Shown: one piece after another, positions 53,727 to 61,608 of the stretch
Layout: each line of letters begins with the position of its first letter
Position numbering within the stretch: position 1 is the first letter of the stretch
NCBI GenBank assembly: GCA_963722555.1
Contig: CAVRNQ010000003.1
Coordinates: forward strand, 645,271-709,270
Reading direction: 5' to 3'
DNA: 64,000 nucleotides
From: Bog-366 sp963722555
GTDB taxonomy: Bacteria; Acidobacteriota; Terriglobia; UBA7540
The notes under the pieces: generated by a model
The model's database searches: none
What the model was told of the DNA's origin: nothing
The model's input: only the letters and a program-made list of their open reading frames with translations
Program-made: the position numbers and the translations under genes

Positions 53727-53845
53727 GGATTCTCCCGGACGGAAAGTAGGACTGCCGAGACTGCAGAACTGCGGGCTCCGGCTGGTGAGCCTTCACTGTG
53801 GCGCACGCAGTCCATGGCATGGTGGATGAGTGCGCGGGGGAAATC

Positions 53846-53887
53846 GCAACCCGGCTTCACATTTATGATAACCGCTCGTGCGCACAT
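53846..53887 (-). pseudogene. First 14 codons of an ABM-like gene left behind a promoter copy
   Basis: From the ATG at 53,887 the minus strand reads MCARAVIINVKPGC, matching VFARAVVIKVNPGC at the start of the intact ABM-like gene (25,716-26,168); leader sequences upstream also match. Then similarity stops. This is a truncated copy made by duplication of promoter, leader and gene start. Confidence 0.72.
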
Positions 53888-53942
53888 GCCCCCCCGATAT
53901 CCGCCTCCCCCAAGATCCCGGTTGGCAGTGCGAGGCACACTT

Positions 53943-54008
53943 CTTATACCGTGACGGTAATTCGCGCGTCTGTCCAGTATTGCTCACACGTTTGGTCAAC
54001 ATTACTCA
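53943..54008 (-). promoter_or_regulatory. Repeated promoter module, copy g
   Basis: Minus strand: TGAGTA, 16 bp, TGAGCA, 8 bp, CAGACG, 18 bp, TATAAG, with the upstream block at 54,022-54,043 and leader GTGTGCCTCGCACTGCCA. It is followed by the ABM-like remnant (56 bp) and then the secreted protein gene at 53,726. Confidence 0.8.
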
Positions 54009-54078
54009 TCCCTCTTAATGAGGGGGAGAACTACCGTGTGGGGCCGGTCTCGAGTTGGTGATGGATGCTTCGCAGGGG

Positions 54079-55158
54079 CTAAGACTCCTCCAGGGATTCT
54101 TTCACCATTTCTTCGACACGCTCCCGGACCGCTTCCTTCACCGCTTCCTTGACCGTCTCTTTCACTTCTTGCATATTCAGACTCGCGCTCCCGGCTTCTG
54201 ATACCGCCTCTTTGAGTGCTTCTTTCACGATGGGGTTTAGCGGCGACAGCTCCTTGACCAGCTCTTTTACCCCCTTCTTGATATCCTTTAAGTTGGCTTC
54301 GGACTGCTGATTCTCTTCGACTGCGCTCATCGCCCAATCCGTTTCAAAAGTTTTGATTAAACCGTTCACCACCTTCGGTTCACGAACAATAACGCCGACT
54401 TCGCGGCGCGAATCCAGTTCGGCCATGCGCAGGCTCTGGCTGCCCACAAAGGCCTGACGGCGGTCGCGGATGATCGTGCGCGTGTGCAAGCGCATCTTGG
54501 CGAGATTCCGGACTTCCAGACCAGGGTTTTGCTTGCTGACGCGGCCGATGACTTTGATCTCCACCCCCGCCTTCGTGCGCTCGCTGAGGGCGCGCAGCAT
54601 TTCCGCGTCGGCGATCTTCGGGTCGTAGATGAGCAGTTCCTTCTTGGCCTTGCAGATGAACGCGCCGAGCAGTTTGCGGGCGTTGGCGGGACTGACGACA
54701 AAGGTATCCAGTGTGGGTGTATAGGGATTTCGCGTGGTATCCGCCTCAAATAACTTCACCGCTTCCTGGATGAACCTGGCGTTCCTGGTGACGATGCCGA
54801 AGCCGCGACTATGGTCGATATCAAGGTGGGTGAAGTTGAAGGACAGGACGTAGAGCAGCCGGCGGTCGATAATCAGCAGCTTGTCGTGATAGCGCACCAG
54901 ATCGTCGGCGGTCCGCGAAACGGCGACGCCCACTGCGAGCAGACGCATCTCGAGCTTGCGCAGGTTTATCTCGCCGCCCCGGTTGGTGTAGGCAATCAAG
55001 GCGCTCACCGAAACGCCGCGGCCGACCGCAGCCTTCAGCGCCGCCTCAATCTCGGCGCGGTCGAAACGGAAGATTACGATCTCGATGCTCTTCTTGGCGC
55101 CTCTGATTCCCGAAAGCAGCGCCTCGGGTCCGTCGTCAGGTTGGATTAACAGTTTCAC
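54079..55158 (-). CDS. Phospholipase D-like protein with C-terminal coiled tail
   Basis: 359 residues. Two PLD half-domains: the first HKD motif is intact (RYHDKLLIIDRRLLYVLSFN), the second is altered to RLHTRTIIRDRRQAFVGSQS, with Arg in place of Lys. The last 75 residues form an amphipathic charged helix with repeats such as EVKETVKEAVKEAVRERVEE. No signal peptide or membrane helix. It may cut or transfer phosphodiesters of lipids or nucleic acids, but the second motif makes full activity doubtful. The tail could mediate membrane contact or assembly. Confidence 0.82.
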   Translation of the reverse strand: MKLLIQPDDGPEALLSGIRGAKKSIEIVIFRFDRAEIEAALKAAVGRGVSVSALIAYTNRGGEINLRKLEMRLLAVGVAVSRTADDLVRYHDKLLIIDRRLLYVLSFNFTHLDIDHSRGFGIVTRNARFIQEAVKLFEADTTRNPYTPTLDTFVVSPANARKLLGAFICKAKKELLIYDPKIADAEMLRALSERTKAGVEIKVIGRVSKQNPGLEVRNLAKMRLHTRTIIRDRRQAFVGSQSLRMAELDSRREVGVIVREPKVVNGLIKTFETDWAMSAVEENQQSEANLKDIKKGVKELVKELSPLNPIVKEALKEAVSEAGSASLNMQEVKETVKEAVKEAVRERVEEMVKESLEES

Positions 55159-55617
55159 GGGCGCTTCACCAGGTGGTCAGACCGAGTTTTGGGAACCGGA
55201 AGGCGTTGCGCAGTCTCGGCGCGCGCTGAAAGGGTCCCCCAGCCGCGAGGCACGGCCAAGCCAATCACAACCGCACTCCTCCCCTGCGACTGAGGTTAAG
55301 ATCTTTGAAGTTGCAAGTCAAGCGAGAGTATAGGGAACGGGCCAGGGCATGCGTCGAAAGCATGGGGCAGGATCTATTGAGGATTGCATAATATGGTGAC
55401 AGTTCTCAAGTAGCGCCGGCCCGCGAAATTCTATTTGTTTTGTCGCTATCTATGAGGGTAAGATTATAGTAGATTTGCTAAGGGCGTAGTCTATTCCAGA
55501 AGAACTGGGTGGAACTGCATCTGGCGAGGCTAACCCGCCAGGCAGTGCCAGTTCGTCGCCAGAGACCAGTTACTATCCATGCCTCGGCTCGCCTTCAGCA
55601 AGGTGATGGAGCTTGTT
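55159..55617. other. Intergenic region with probable promoter of the CRP-like gene
   Basis: About 460 bp between divergent genes. Low-GC stretch at 55,420-55,500; TTGTCG (55,443) with TTATAG (55,467) 18 bp later is a possible promoter for the rightward CRP-like gene. The TGAGCA module is absent. Confidence 0.4.
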
Positions 55618-56313
55618 ATGGTAAAGAAGAAAGGCCAGCCCGCGGTCGGTATGGCAAATAACAAAATTGAATCCATCGATTGGGAAGCCTTCCTCGCTGG
55701 ATTCGCCGGCGGGAAAACCGACATTGAATACGGCGCGAACCGCAACATCTTCTGCCAAGGACAACCTGCGGATTCCGTGTTCTACCTCCGACGAGGCAAG
55801 GTGAAGATCGCGGTTACATCCGACCAAGGCAAGGAAGCGATCGTCGCCATTCTGGGCGCCAGTGACTTCTTCGGCGAGGGATGCCTTGCCGGTCAGCAGT
55901 TGTGCATCGCCACGGCTACCACGATGACCGATTGCAATCTGGTCAGGATTGCGAAGCCGCTGATGGCGCGCATGCTCCACGAACAGCTCGACATCTCGGA
56001 ATTGTTCGTCACACATCTGCTTTCCCGCAACATGCGATATCAGGAGGATCTCGTCCACCAGCTTTTCAACTCTAGCGAGAAGCGCCTGGCCCGGATTCTC
56101 TTGCTGCTGGCTCATTTTGGCAAGGAAGGTCGATCCGAGAGTGTCCTTCCCAGAGTCAGTCAGGAACACTTGGCGCAAATGGTGGGCACCACCCGGTCGC
56201 GGGTCAGTCATTTCATGAACAAGTTCAAGAAGTTTGGTTTTGTCGATTACGGCGGCTCCGCCGGCGGGTTGACGGTCCATAGCGGCCTCCTCAGCGTAGT
56301 CCTGTACGACTAG
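55618..56313 (+). CDS. CRP/FNR-family transcription regulator
   Basis: 231 residues from the ATG at 55,618; the frame is open to 55,579. Beta-roll sensor domain (KTDIEYGANRNIFCQGQPAD, SVFYLRRGKVKIAVTSDQGK, FFGEGCLAGQQL), dimerisation helix, and winged-helix end with MVGTTRSRVSHFMNKFKKFG as recognition region. Very close to the gene at 29,076-29,921 over its whole length but without the duplicated N-terminal segment. Effector unknown; it lies 67 bp before promoter copy h. Confidence 0.9.
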   Translation: MVKKKGQPAVGMANNKIESIDWEAFLAGFAGGKTDIEYGANRNIFCQGQPADSVFYLRRGKVKIAVTSDQGKEAIVAILGASDFFGEGCLAGQQLCIATATTMTDCNLVRIAKPLMARMLHEQLDISELFVTHLLSRNMRYQEDLVHQLFNSSEKRLARILLLLAHFGKEGRSESVLPRVSQEHLAQMVGTTRSRVSHFMNKFKKFGFVDYGGSAGGLTVHSGLLSVVLYD

Positions 56314-56380
56314 CCTCGATGTCAAACCCTCCGTAACTTCGGCTCGTCCCCACACTGTAGTTCCCCCTCATGAACCAGGA

Positions 56381-56446
56381 TGAGCAATTTTGACCAAACG
56401 TGTGAGCAGTAGTGGGCTGACACGCATATTACAGCCAAGGTATAAG
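56381..56446 (+). promoter_or_regulatory. Repeated promoter module, copy h
   Basis: Plus strand: TGAGCA, 16 bp (ATTTTGACCAAACGTG), TGAGCA, 8 bp, CTGACA, 18 bp, TATAAG; upstream block ACACTGTAGTTCCCCCTCA at 56,351-56,369 and leader GTGTGCCTCGCGCTGCCAG. The best-preserved copy. The -10 is 137 bp ahead of the gene at 56,583. Confidence 0.82.
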
Positions 56447-56582
56447 AAGTGTGCCTCGCGCTGCCAGCCAGGAAAATGGCGCAGGGTTTTGCCTTGTCTT
56501 GCTGCGGGATACACCGGATTGTCGCTCGGGACGCCTGTGCGGCAAACTAAGGAATCGGACAGCGCTCTTTTGAGGAGGGCCC

Positions 56583-57545
56583 ATGCGAGTTTGCAAGAGA
56601 ATCTTCTCCACCCTTGTTATTCTCTTTCTGGCGCTGCCCGCCTTCGCTCAGCAGGCAGGGACCACTGTCGCGCTATGGCGCGACCGGGGCGACGTTTCGG
56701 CGCTGGACCTCCTGGACGGGCCGGGAGGGAAAGAACACCAGCCGGGGACCAACTTTAAATTCATCGAGGAATCTAAGAGCGGAACTTCGCCCAAGTTTGA
56801 TGTCGAAGATGAAAACGGCACCAAGTGGAAGGTGAAACTCGGCCCCGAGGTGAAGCCGGAAACTGCTGCGTCGCGCCTCGTGTGGGCGGCGGGGTACTTT
56901 GCCGACGAGGACTACTACCGGCCGCAAATCCGCGTGCAAGGAATGAAACGGCTCTCCCGCGGCCGGCAGTACGTCTCAGACGGTGGCCTTGTCCGCGAGG
57001 CGCGTTTGAAGCGCCACGGCGGCGGGAAGGAGAAGAACTGGAGCTGGTACGAAAACCCCTTTGTCGGCACGCGCGAGTTCAACGGCCTTCGAGTGATGAT
57101 GGCCCTCATCAACAATTGGGACTTGAAGGAAGTCAACAACGAGATTCTCGATGAGCGCGGCGAGCCCCGTTATGAGGTGTGGGACCTGGGCGCCAGTTTC
57201 GGGCGCACCGGCAAGCCCTTCGGCCGCAGCAAGGGCGTGATGAAGGACTACGCGGAAACCAAGTTTATCAAAAAGGTCACGCCCGAATCCGTGGACTTCG
57301 TCATGCACAGCCGACCCTTCTTCCTTACCGTTATCAATTTCCCCAACTACCGCTTCCGTACGCGGATGGAGAGTGTGGCCCAGCACATTCCTATCGCGGA
57401 CGCACGCTGGCTCGGCAGCCGGCTCGGTCAGCTTTCCCCTGAACAGATCAGCGACTGCTTTCGCGCCGCCGGCTTCTCGCCCTCCGAGGTCGAGGGCTAT
57501 TCCAGGGTCGTGACGCAGCGCATCGAGGCGCTGAAGAAGCTATAG
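56583..57545 (+). CDS. Secreted protein of unknown function (320 residues)
   Basis: GAGGAGGGCCC precedes the ATG. Signal peptide (RIFSTLVILFLALPAFAQ), then a globular domain with KWKVKLGPEVKPETAASRLV, WAAGYFADEDYYRPQIRVQG, FNGLRVMMALINNWDLKEVN and YEVWDLGASFGRTG. The order (an early Lys, later an N-W-D and a DLG) recalls protein-kinase-like folds of the HipA/Fam20 sort, but I would not assign kinase activity. Found as a conserved hypothetical in acidobacterial-type genomes. Driven by promoter copy h. Confidence 0.8.
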   Translation: MRVCKRIFSTLVILFLALPAFAQQAGTTVALWRDRGDVSALDLLDGPGGKEHQPGTNFKFIEESKSGTSPKFDVEDENGTKWKVKLGPEVKPETAASRLVWAAGYFADEDYYRPQIRVQGMKRLSRGRQYVSDGGLVREARLKRHGGGKEKNWSWYENPFVGTREFNGLRVMMALINNWDLKEVNNEILDERGEPRYEVWDLGASFGRTGKPFGRSKGVMKDYAETKFIKKVTPESVDFVMHSRPFFLTVINFPNYRFRTRMESVAQHIPIADARWLGSRLGQLSPEQISDCFRAAGFSPSEVEGYSRVVTQRIEALKKL

Positions 57546-57769
57546 CCGACCCGCCCGCCGCGCCACAAATTCTATGTCCTGGACACAATACGTGCCCTCC
57601 GTTCTTATGACCTTTCACCTTCGGGTGTCGTCCCCTACCCAGGGCGGAAAAACCAGCGAAAAACCCTTATGGGCAACATTTCCTCAACGCTCTGGCGGAA
57701 TCTGGCCGCCATCGCCGCAGACAGTATTCTTTACGGTCCGGACTGAACAGGTTAACGCCGGCGTTGCGG

Positions 57770-59599
57770 CTACGTTTTTGGGGTGTCCGCCGCTTGGGGA
57801 TCTTCCCTGCGAAACTGGATGTTGTAAAGCTCCGAATAGAGGCCGCCTGCCGCCAGCAGTTCGGCGTGGGTACCACGTTCAACGAGAGTATTGTCTTTCA
57901 CCACAAAGATCATTTGGGCGCGCCGGATCGTCGCCAGGTGGTGAGCGATAACGATGCAAGTCTTGCCTTCCATCAAACGGTCCAGGGCTTCGAACACGGC
58001 TTGCTCGGACACGGCGTCCAGTCCTGAGGTGGGCTCGTCCAGAACGAGAATGGGAGTATTGCGGATAACCGCCCGCGCGATGGCGATACGTTGGCGCTGG
58101 CCCCCGGAGAGGGTCACGCCGCGTTCGCCGACCATCGTGTCGTAGCCCTCGGGCATCTCGTCGATGAACTCGTGGGCGTTGGCCAGTTTTGCGGCGCGGA
58201 TAATCTCCTCGCGGTTGGCTTCCGGCCGGCCATAGGCGATGTTCTCCCATACGGGTGCGCGGAAAAGAAGCGTCTCCTGCAGAACAAAACTAATCTGCTG
58301 GCGAAGCGATTTCATCGTGTAGTTGTGTATATTGGTCCCGTCGATTTTGACTTCCCCGGAAAGGGGATCGTAGAAGCGCGCCACCAGGCTGATGATGGTC
58401 GTCTTGCCGCCCCCCGTCGGGCCGACGAAGGCCGCGACTTGGCCCGGCGCGATCTCGAAGCTTACATCTTTCAGGATCAATTGGTCTGGGCTGTACCCAA
58501 ACGAGACTTTGTCAAATTCGATTTTGCCTTGGAAACGCCCGGCGCGGCGCGCGCCCGGCAGGTCGCGCATCCCGCTCTCCGTCTCCAAGACCTCGCGGAT
58601 CCGGTCAAAACCCACCTCCGCCTTTGAGACCGTGTCGGTCATCTTGGAGAGATCACGCATGGGCTTGTACATCATGCCCAGGTAAAACAAAAAGAGGACC
58701 AGCCCCCCCGGCGTGAGCTGGCCCGCCAGCACCAAACGTGCGCCATAGCCGAGCATCACGCAGGTTCCTATCGCCACGATAATATCGACGATCGGCGAGA
58801 GCGTCCCCTTGAGATTGCGCGCCTGCAGGGCCGTCTCGACATTCTCCAGGCTCTGGCGCTCGAAGCGGCGCTCCTCATAGTCCTCGCGGGCAAAGGCCTT
58901 GACCACGCGGATCGAGGAGAACACTTCCTGAACAATCGAAAGCAGCTCGCTCTCTTTTTTCCTTACGGCGCGCGAGGCTTTTTTGATGCGCCTCGTGAAG
59001 ATGTAAACCACCAGGAAGAGCACCGGCGCAATGGCGAGCGAGATGAGCGTGAAACGCCAGTTGAGGTAAAGCATGATTCCGATGATCCCCACCAAGGTGA
59101 GGACGCTGCTCAAAATGCCGAGCAGCGCCGTGGTGATGAACGACTGAATGGCTTCGATGTCGGTGGTCACCCGGCCGATAAGGTCGCCGGTCCTTTTCTC
59201 GTCGTGCTCGGCCAGTGACAGGCGGTGGATGTGGTGATAAAGCGTGCGCCGCAAATCGTGCATGACCGATTGGCCGACGCTGGTGGTGAGATAGTTTTCC
59301 AGGTAGGAACTGATTGCGCCGGCGACGGCGATGACCGCCACTGCAAGCACCGCGAAGTTGAGGACGGCGAGTTTTTCGTGCCCGATCCAGCGGAGCGGCA
59401 AGGCCAGCCAGGCGGGCGGATTCTTGGATTGGAGCAGGTAATCGAGGACGATCTTTAAGGGCCAGGGTTGAAGCACGCCGGTTCCGGCTTCACCCAGAAC
59501 CGCCAGCAAGGCCAGCGATAGGGCTTTCCAGTGGGGCCCCAAAAGGCCGATGATGCTGAGACCTTTAGGCTTCTTGGCTGCAGGCGGCGTCATCGTCAT
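57770..59599 (-). CDS. ABC exporter, MsbA/multidrug type (fused permease and ATPase)
   Basis: 609 residues. Six membrane helices in the first 330 residues, then an ATPase domain with Walker A AFVGPTGGGKTTIISLVARF, Q-loop SFVLQETLLFRAPVWENIAY, signature TLSGGQRQRIAIARAVIRNT, Walker B ILVLDEPTSGLDA and the His switch IAHHLATI. Half-transporter that works as a homodimer; possible substrates are lipid A precursors, lipids or drugs. Stands alone. Confidence 0.94.
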   Translation of the reverse strand: MTMTPPAAKKPKGLSIIGLLGPHWKALSLALLAVLGEAGTGVLQPWPLKIVLDYLLQSKNPPAWLALPLRWIGHEKLAVLNFAVLAVAVIAVAGAISSYLENYLTTSVGQSVMHDLRRTLYHHIHRLSLAEHDEKRTGDLIGRVTTDIEAIQSFITTALLGILSSVLTLVGIIGIMLYLNWRFTLISLAIAPVLFLVVYIFTRRIKKASRAVRKKESELLSIVQEVFSSIRVVKAFAREDYEERRFERQSLENVETALQARNLKGTLSPIVDIIVAIGTCVMLGYGARLVLAGQLTPGGLVLFLFYLGMMYKPMRDLSKMTDTVSKAEVGFDRIREVLETESGMRDLPGARRAGRFQGKIEFDKVSFGYSPDQLILKDVSFEIAPGQVAAFVGPTGGGKTTIISLVARFYDPLSGEVKIDGTNIHNYTMKSLRQQISFVLQETLLFRAPVWENIAYGRPEANREEIIRAAKLANAHEFIDEMPEGYDTMVGERGVTLSGGQRQRIAIARAVIRNTPILVLDEPTSGLDAVSEQAVFEALDRLMEGKTCIVIAHHLATIRRAQMIFVVKDNTLVERGTHAELLAAGGLYSELYNIQFRREDPQAADTPKT

Positions 59600-60411
59600 T
59601 CAACCTTTGGTTGCGGATCCGCTCGGCGACGCCATGGTGAATCTTCATGCGTGTAGAATGGCTCAGCTCCGCGACATCCATCGGCGAGTGTACCAAATTC
59701 CGGAGATGCAGGTCGGATAGAATTGGGCGTTGCCTGACGACGGCGGAGAAGCATACAGGGCGCCGCCAAAAGGGAAGTAGCGCCGCCTGGTCGGCGCGAG
59801 GGAATCGCGAGAGATGGTTAACCCGATCCCCTTCGACCTGGCAGGGGCGACCAGGTGCGCCGTAAAGAGGAACTGCGCCGTCACCAGCGGCTGGTCTTTT
59901 CCGTCAGTGAGCCGTAGTAGGCCTTTCGGGAAGGCTGACCTCGCCACGCACTGCACCGGCTGCGCCCACTTGATACTCGGGCCAAGGTGCCGAGGGTTGG
60001 GTGGGGCCAAGCGGGCGAGAACCGTGGCTCGGGCTGGTGGAGAGCAGGGCTCCAGTATTGATGTAAACGTTATGTCCCTGCGTGTCGGAAATCAGGACAA
60101 TCTCGTCCGCCCGCAGAGGTGATCCCTTCCCCCTAAGCGTAGTCTCGGGTTGGCTCTGCGGCCCCAACGCCTGCATCGCCGAGCTGCTCCCCGACCAGTG
60201 GAAGACCGCCCGGCAACCAGCCCCCACATCCTGACCTTCTTTCACGCCCTGCCCCGAGCACATCGTTGGCCTCGCCGCAATGGGTCTACAGGACGGACAC
60301 CAATCATTAACCTATGGGCCCTGACGCAGGAGCCAGCTGGCTTGCCCAGTCCTCTCAAGGTCTCTTGCGGCTCACTGCTTCGCCGGACAGACGAGACTAC
60401 GGCGAAATCAA
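59600..60411. other. Intergenic region, no gene seen
   Basis: About 810 bp between two minus-strand genes. Frames up to 119 codons exist but show no motif or ribosome site. Possibly a decayed gene. Confidence 0.45.
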
Positions 60412-60930
60412 CTACTGTGGGTTCTCCGTTTTCTCAGGTTGCTCTTTCTTTTCACGGTCCCCGCGGTCGCTTTCAGGACTGACAGCTTTTTTGACCCCCT
60501 TACCGATGTCCTTGCCCGCGCGGCCTAGACCCTTGCCCATTTCTTTACCCGCTGCGACGGGTTTACCTTCCTTCATCTCGTGGCCGACTTCCTTGCCACC
60601 CGCTCCAACCTCTTGGCCGGCGCCCTTAAAATTGCCGCCTTCCGACTCCGGCCCTACGCCGAGTTTGCCCGCCGTCTCGGTATCCAGACGTCCTGTAACG
60701 GGTAGATTTTCAGACTGCTGATACTGGCGAATAGCTGCCCGGGTTTGAGGGCCCAGGATGCCATCGACCGGCACCGTGTAGTACCCTTTGTCGCGCAGAG
60801 ACTCCTGCACCTTCTTAATATCGCCACGATCAAGTGCGGAAGCAAGCGGCATCATGCTTAGTCCTAACATCCAAGTCATCAGGAGGATGAAGATAACCCT
60901 GGTCCATACTGTTTTGCTGTTTGGATTCAT
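60412..60930 (-). CDS. Periplasmic peptidoglycan-binding domain protein
   Basis: 172 residues from the ATG at 60,930 (TGGAG 7 bp upstream); an ATG at 60,942 is possible. Signal peptide (VIFILLMTWMLGLSMMPLASA), a PG_binding_1 domain (DIKKVQESLRDKGYYTVPVD, GILGPQTRAAIRQYQQSENL, PVTGRLDTETAGKLG), and a C-terminal low-complexity region of Gly/Lys/Glu 11-residue-type repeats (AGKEMGKGLGRAGKDIGKGV). Binds the cell wall; the tail may be flexible or helical. It follows the small membrane protein gene on the same strand and may share promoter copy i. Confidence 0.82.
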   Translation of the reverse strand: MNPNSKTVWTRVIFILLMTWMLGLSMMPLASALDRGDIKKVQESLRDKGYYTVPVDGILGPQTRAAIRQYQQSENLPVTGRLDTETAGKLGVGPESEGGNFKGAGQEVGAGGKEVGHEMKEGKPVAAGKEMGKGLGRAGKDIGKGVKKAVSPESDRGDREKKEQPEKTENPQ

Positions 60931-61036
60931 ATGTTTCTCCATTTCTAAGGATGCTTGCTGCGGGGCATTCATAAGCCCGCCGGGTGTCACAGACACGGTG
61001 TTTCCTGCCAGGTGTGCGATCCGCGTAAAATTGCGC

Positions 61037-61255
61037 CTAATGGCTCTTGGCGCGCCCGGCAAGCATCAGAGCCCCACCCGTCACACCCAGAAGCGCTCCC
61101 ACTAGCGGCGAATAGGGAATGCGATGCTGCTCCGGATGCTCGATGGCGATAGGCCCTATTTGGGTTCTTTCGTGAGTCGTATAGGAAATCCCACCGACCA
61201 GGAGTAGACCCGCTCCGATAATCAACAGGACGAGCCCCACAGTGAACCTGTTCAT
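61037..61255 (-). CDS. Small two-helix membrane protein
   Basis: 72 residues: MNRFTVGLVLLIIGAGLLLV then GGISYTTHERTQIGPIAIEH and SPLVGALLGVTGGALMLAGR. The pattern of two helices around a short THERTQIGPI loop resembles the DUF3185-like small membrane proteins. GGAAAGGAAG precedes the ATG. Promoter copy i is 174 bp upstream. Confidence 0.75.
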   Translation of the reverse strand: MNRFTVGLVLLIIGAGLLLVGGISYTTHERTQIGPIAIEHPEQHRIPYSPLVGALLGVTGGALMLAGRAKSH

Positions 61256-61428
61256 TTGTGTCTTCCTTTCCCCTTACAGTCAAACGTCAACAGCGGCGCC
61301 GAAGAGAAAGGCGACACAAGCCGCCCCGACTCCGCCTCGAAATCCATCGCGTTCTCATGATCCATTTTCCTTTCCCCTACTACCTTTCAGGCGGCGATTT
61401 CAAACAGCCGGAGCCCTGAAGCACACTC

Positions 61429-61493
61429 CTTATATCTTGGAGTGAATCGTGTTTCAGTCCAGTACTGCTCACACGTTTGGTCAAAATTGCTCA
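61429..61493 (-). promoter_or_regulatory. Repeated promoter module, copy i
   Basis: Minus strand: TGAGCA, 16 bp (ATTTTGACCAAACGTG), TGAGCA, 8 bp, CTGAAA, 17 bp, TATAAG. Both boxes and the spacer are as in copy h. Points to the small membrane protein gene at 61,255. Confidence 0.82.
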
Positions 61494-61608
61494 CGCATGT
61501 TTTGTGACGGGGACATACATGCGGGGACTGAAGGAAGCGGACTGAGGTATAATTGCAGCTACCCGGGAGTACAACGACGGAAATCCTGAATAGAGTCCTG
61601 AACTTGCC

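Noticed and set aside
53793..54002. Minus-strand frames across the promoter copy g
   Set aside because: They read through promoter and leader sequence; only the 14 ABM-like codons from 53,887 have a homologue.
25900..54010. Hairpin with compensatory changes in the shared leader (CCAG/CTGG versus CCAA/TTGG)
   Set aside because: In the aligned leaders of copies a and g the pairing positions are shifted by one base, so it is not true covariation.
59663..60263. Frames of 110-119 codons in the gap after the ABC exporter
   Set aside because: No motif or ribosome site, and codon use unlike neighbouring genes.
26231..61493. Reading the TGAGCA module as a CRP or FNR site
   Set aside because: GTGTGAGCA contains a TGTGA half-site, but the inverted partner TCACA is missing at the right distance and no TTGAT-N4-ATCAA is present. 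The boxes are direct repeats.
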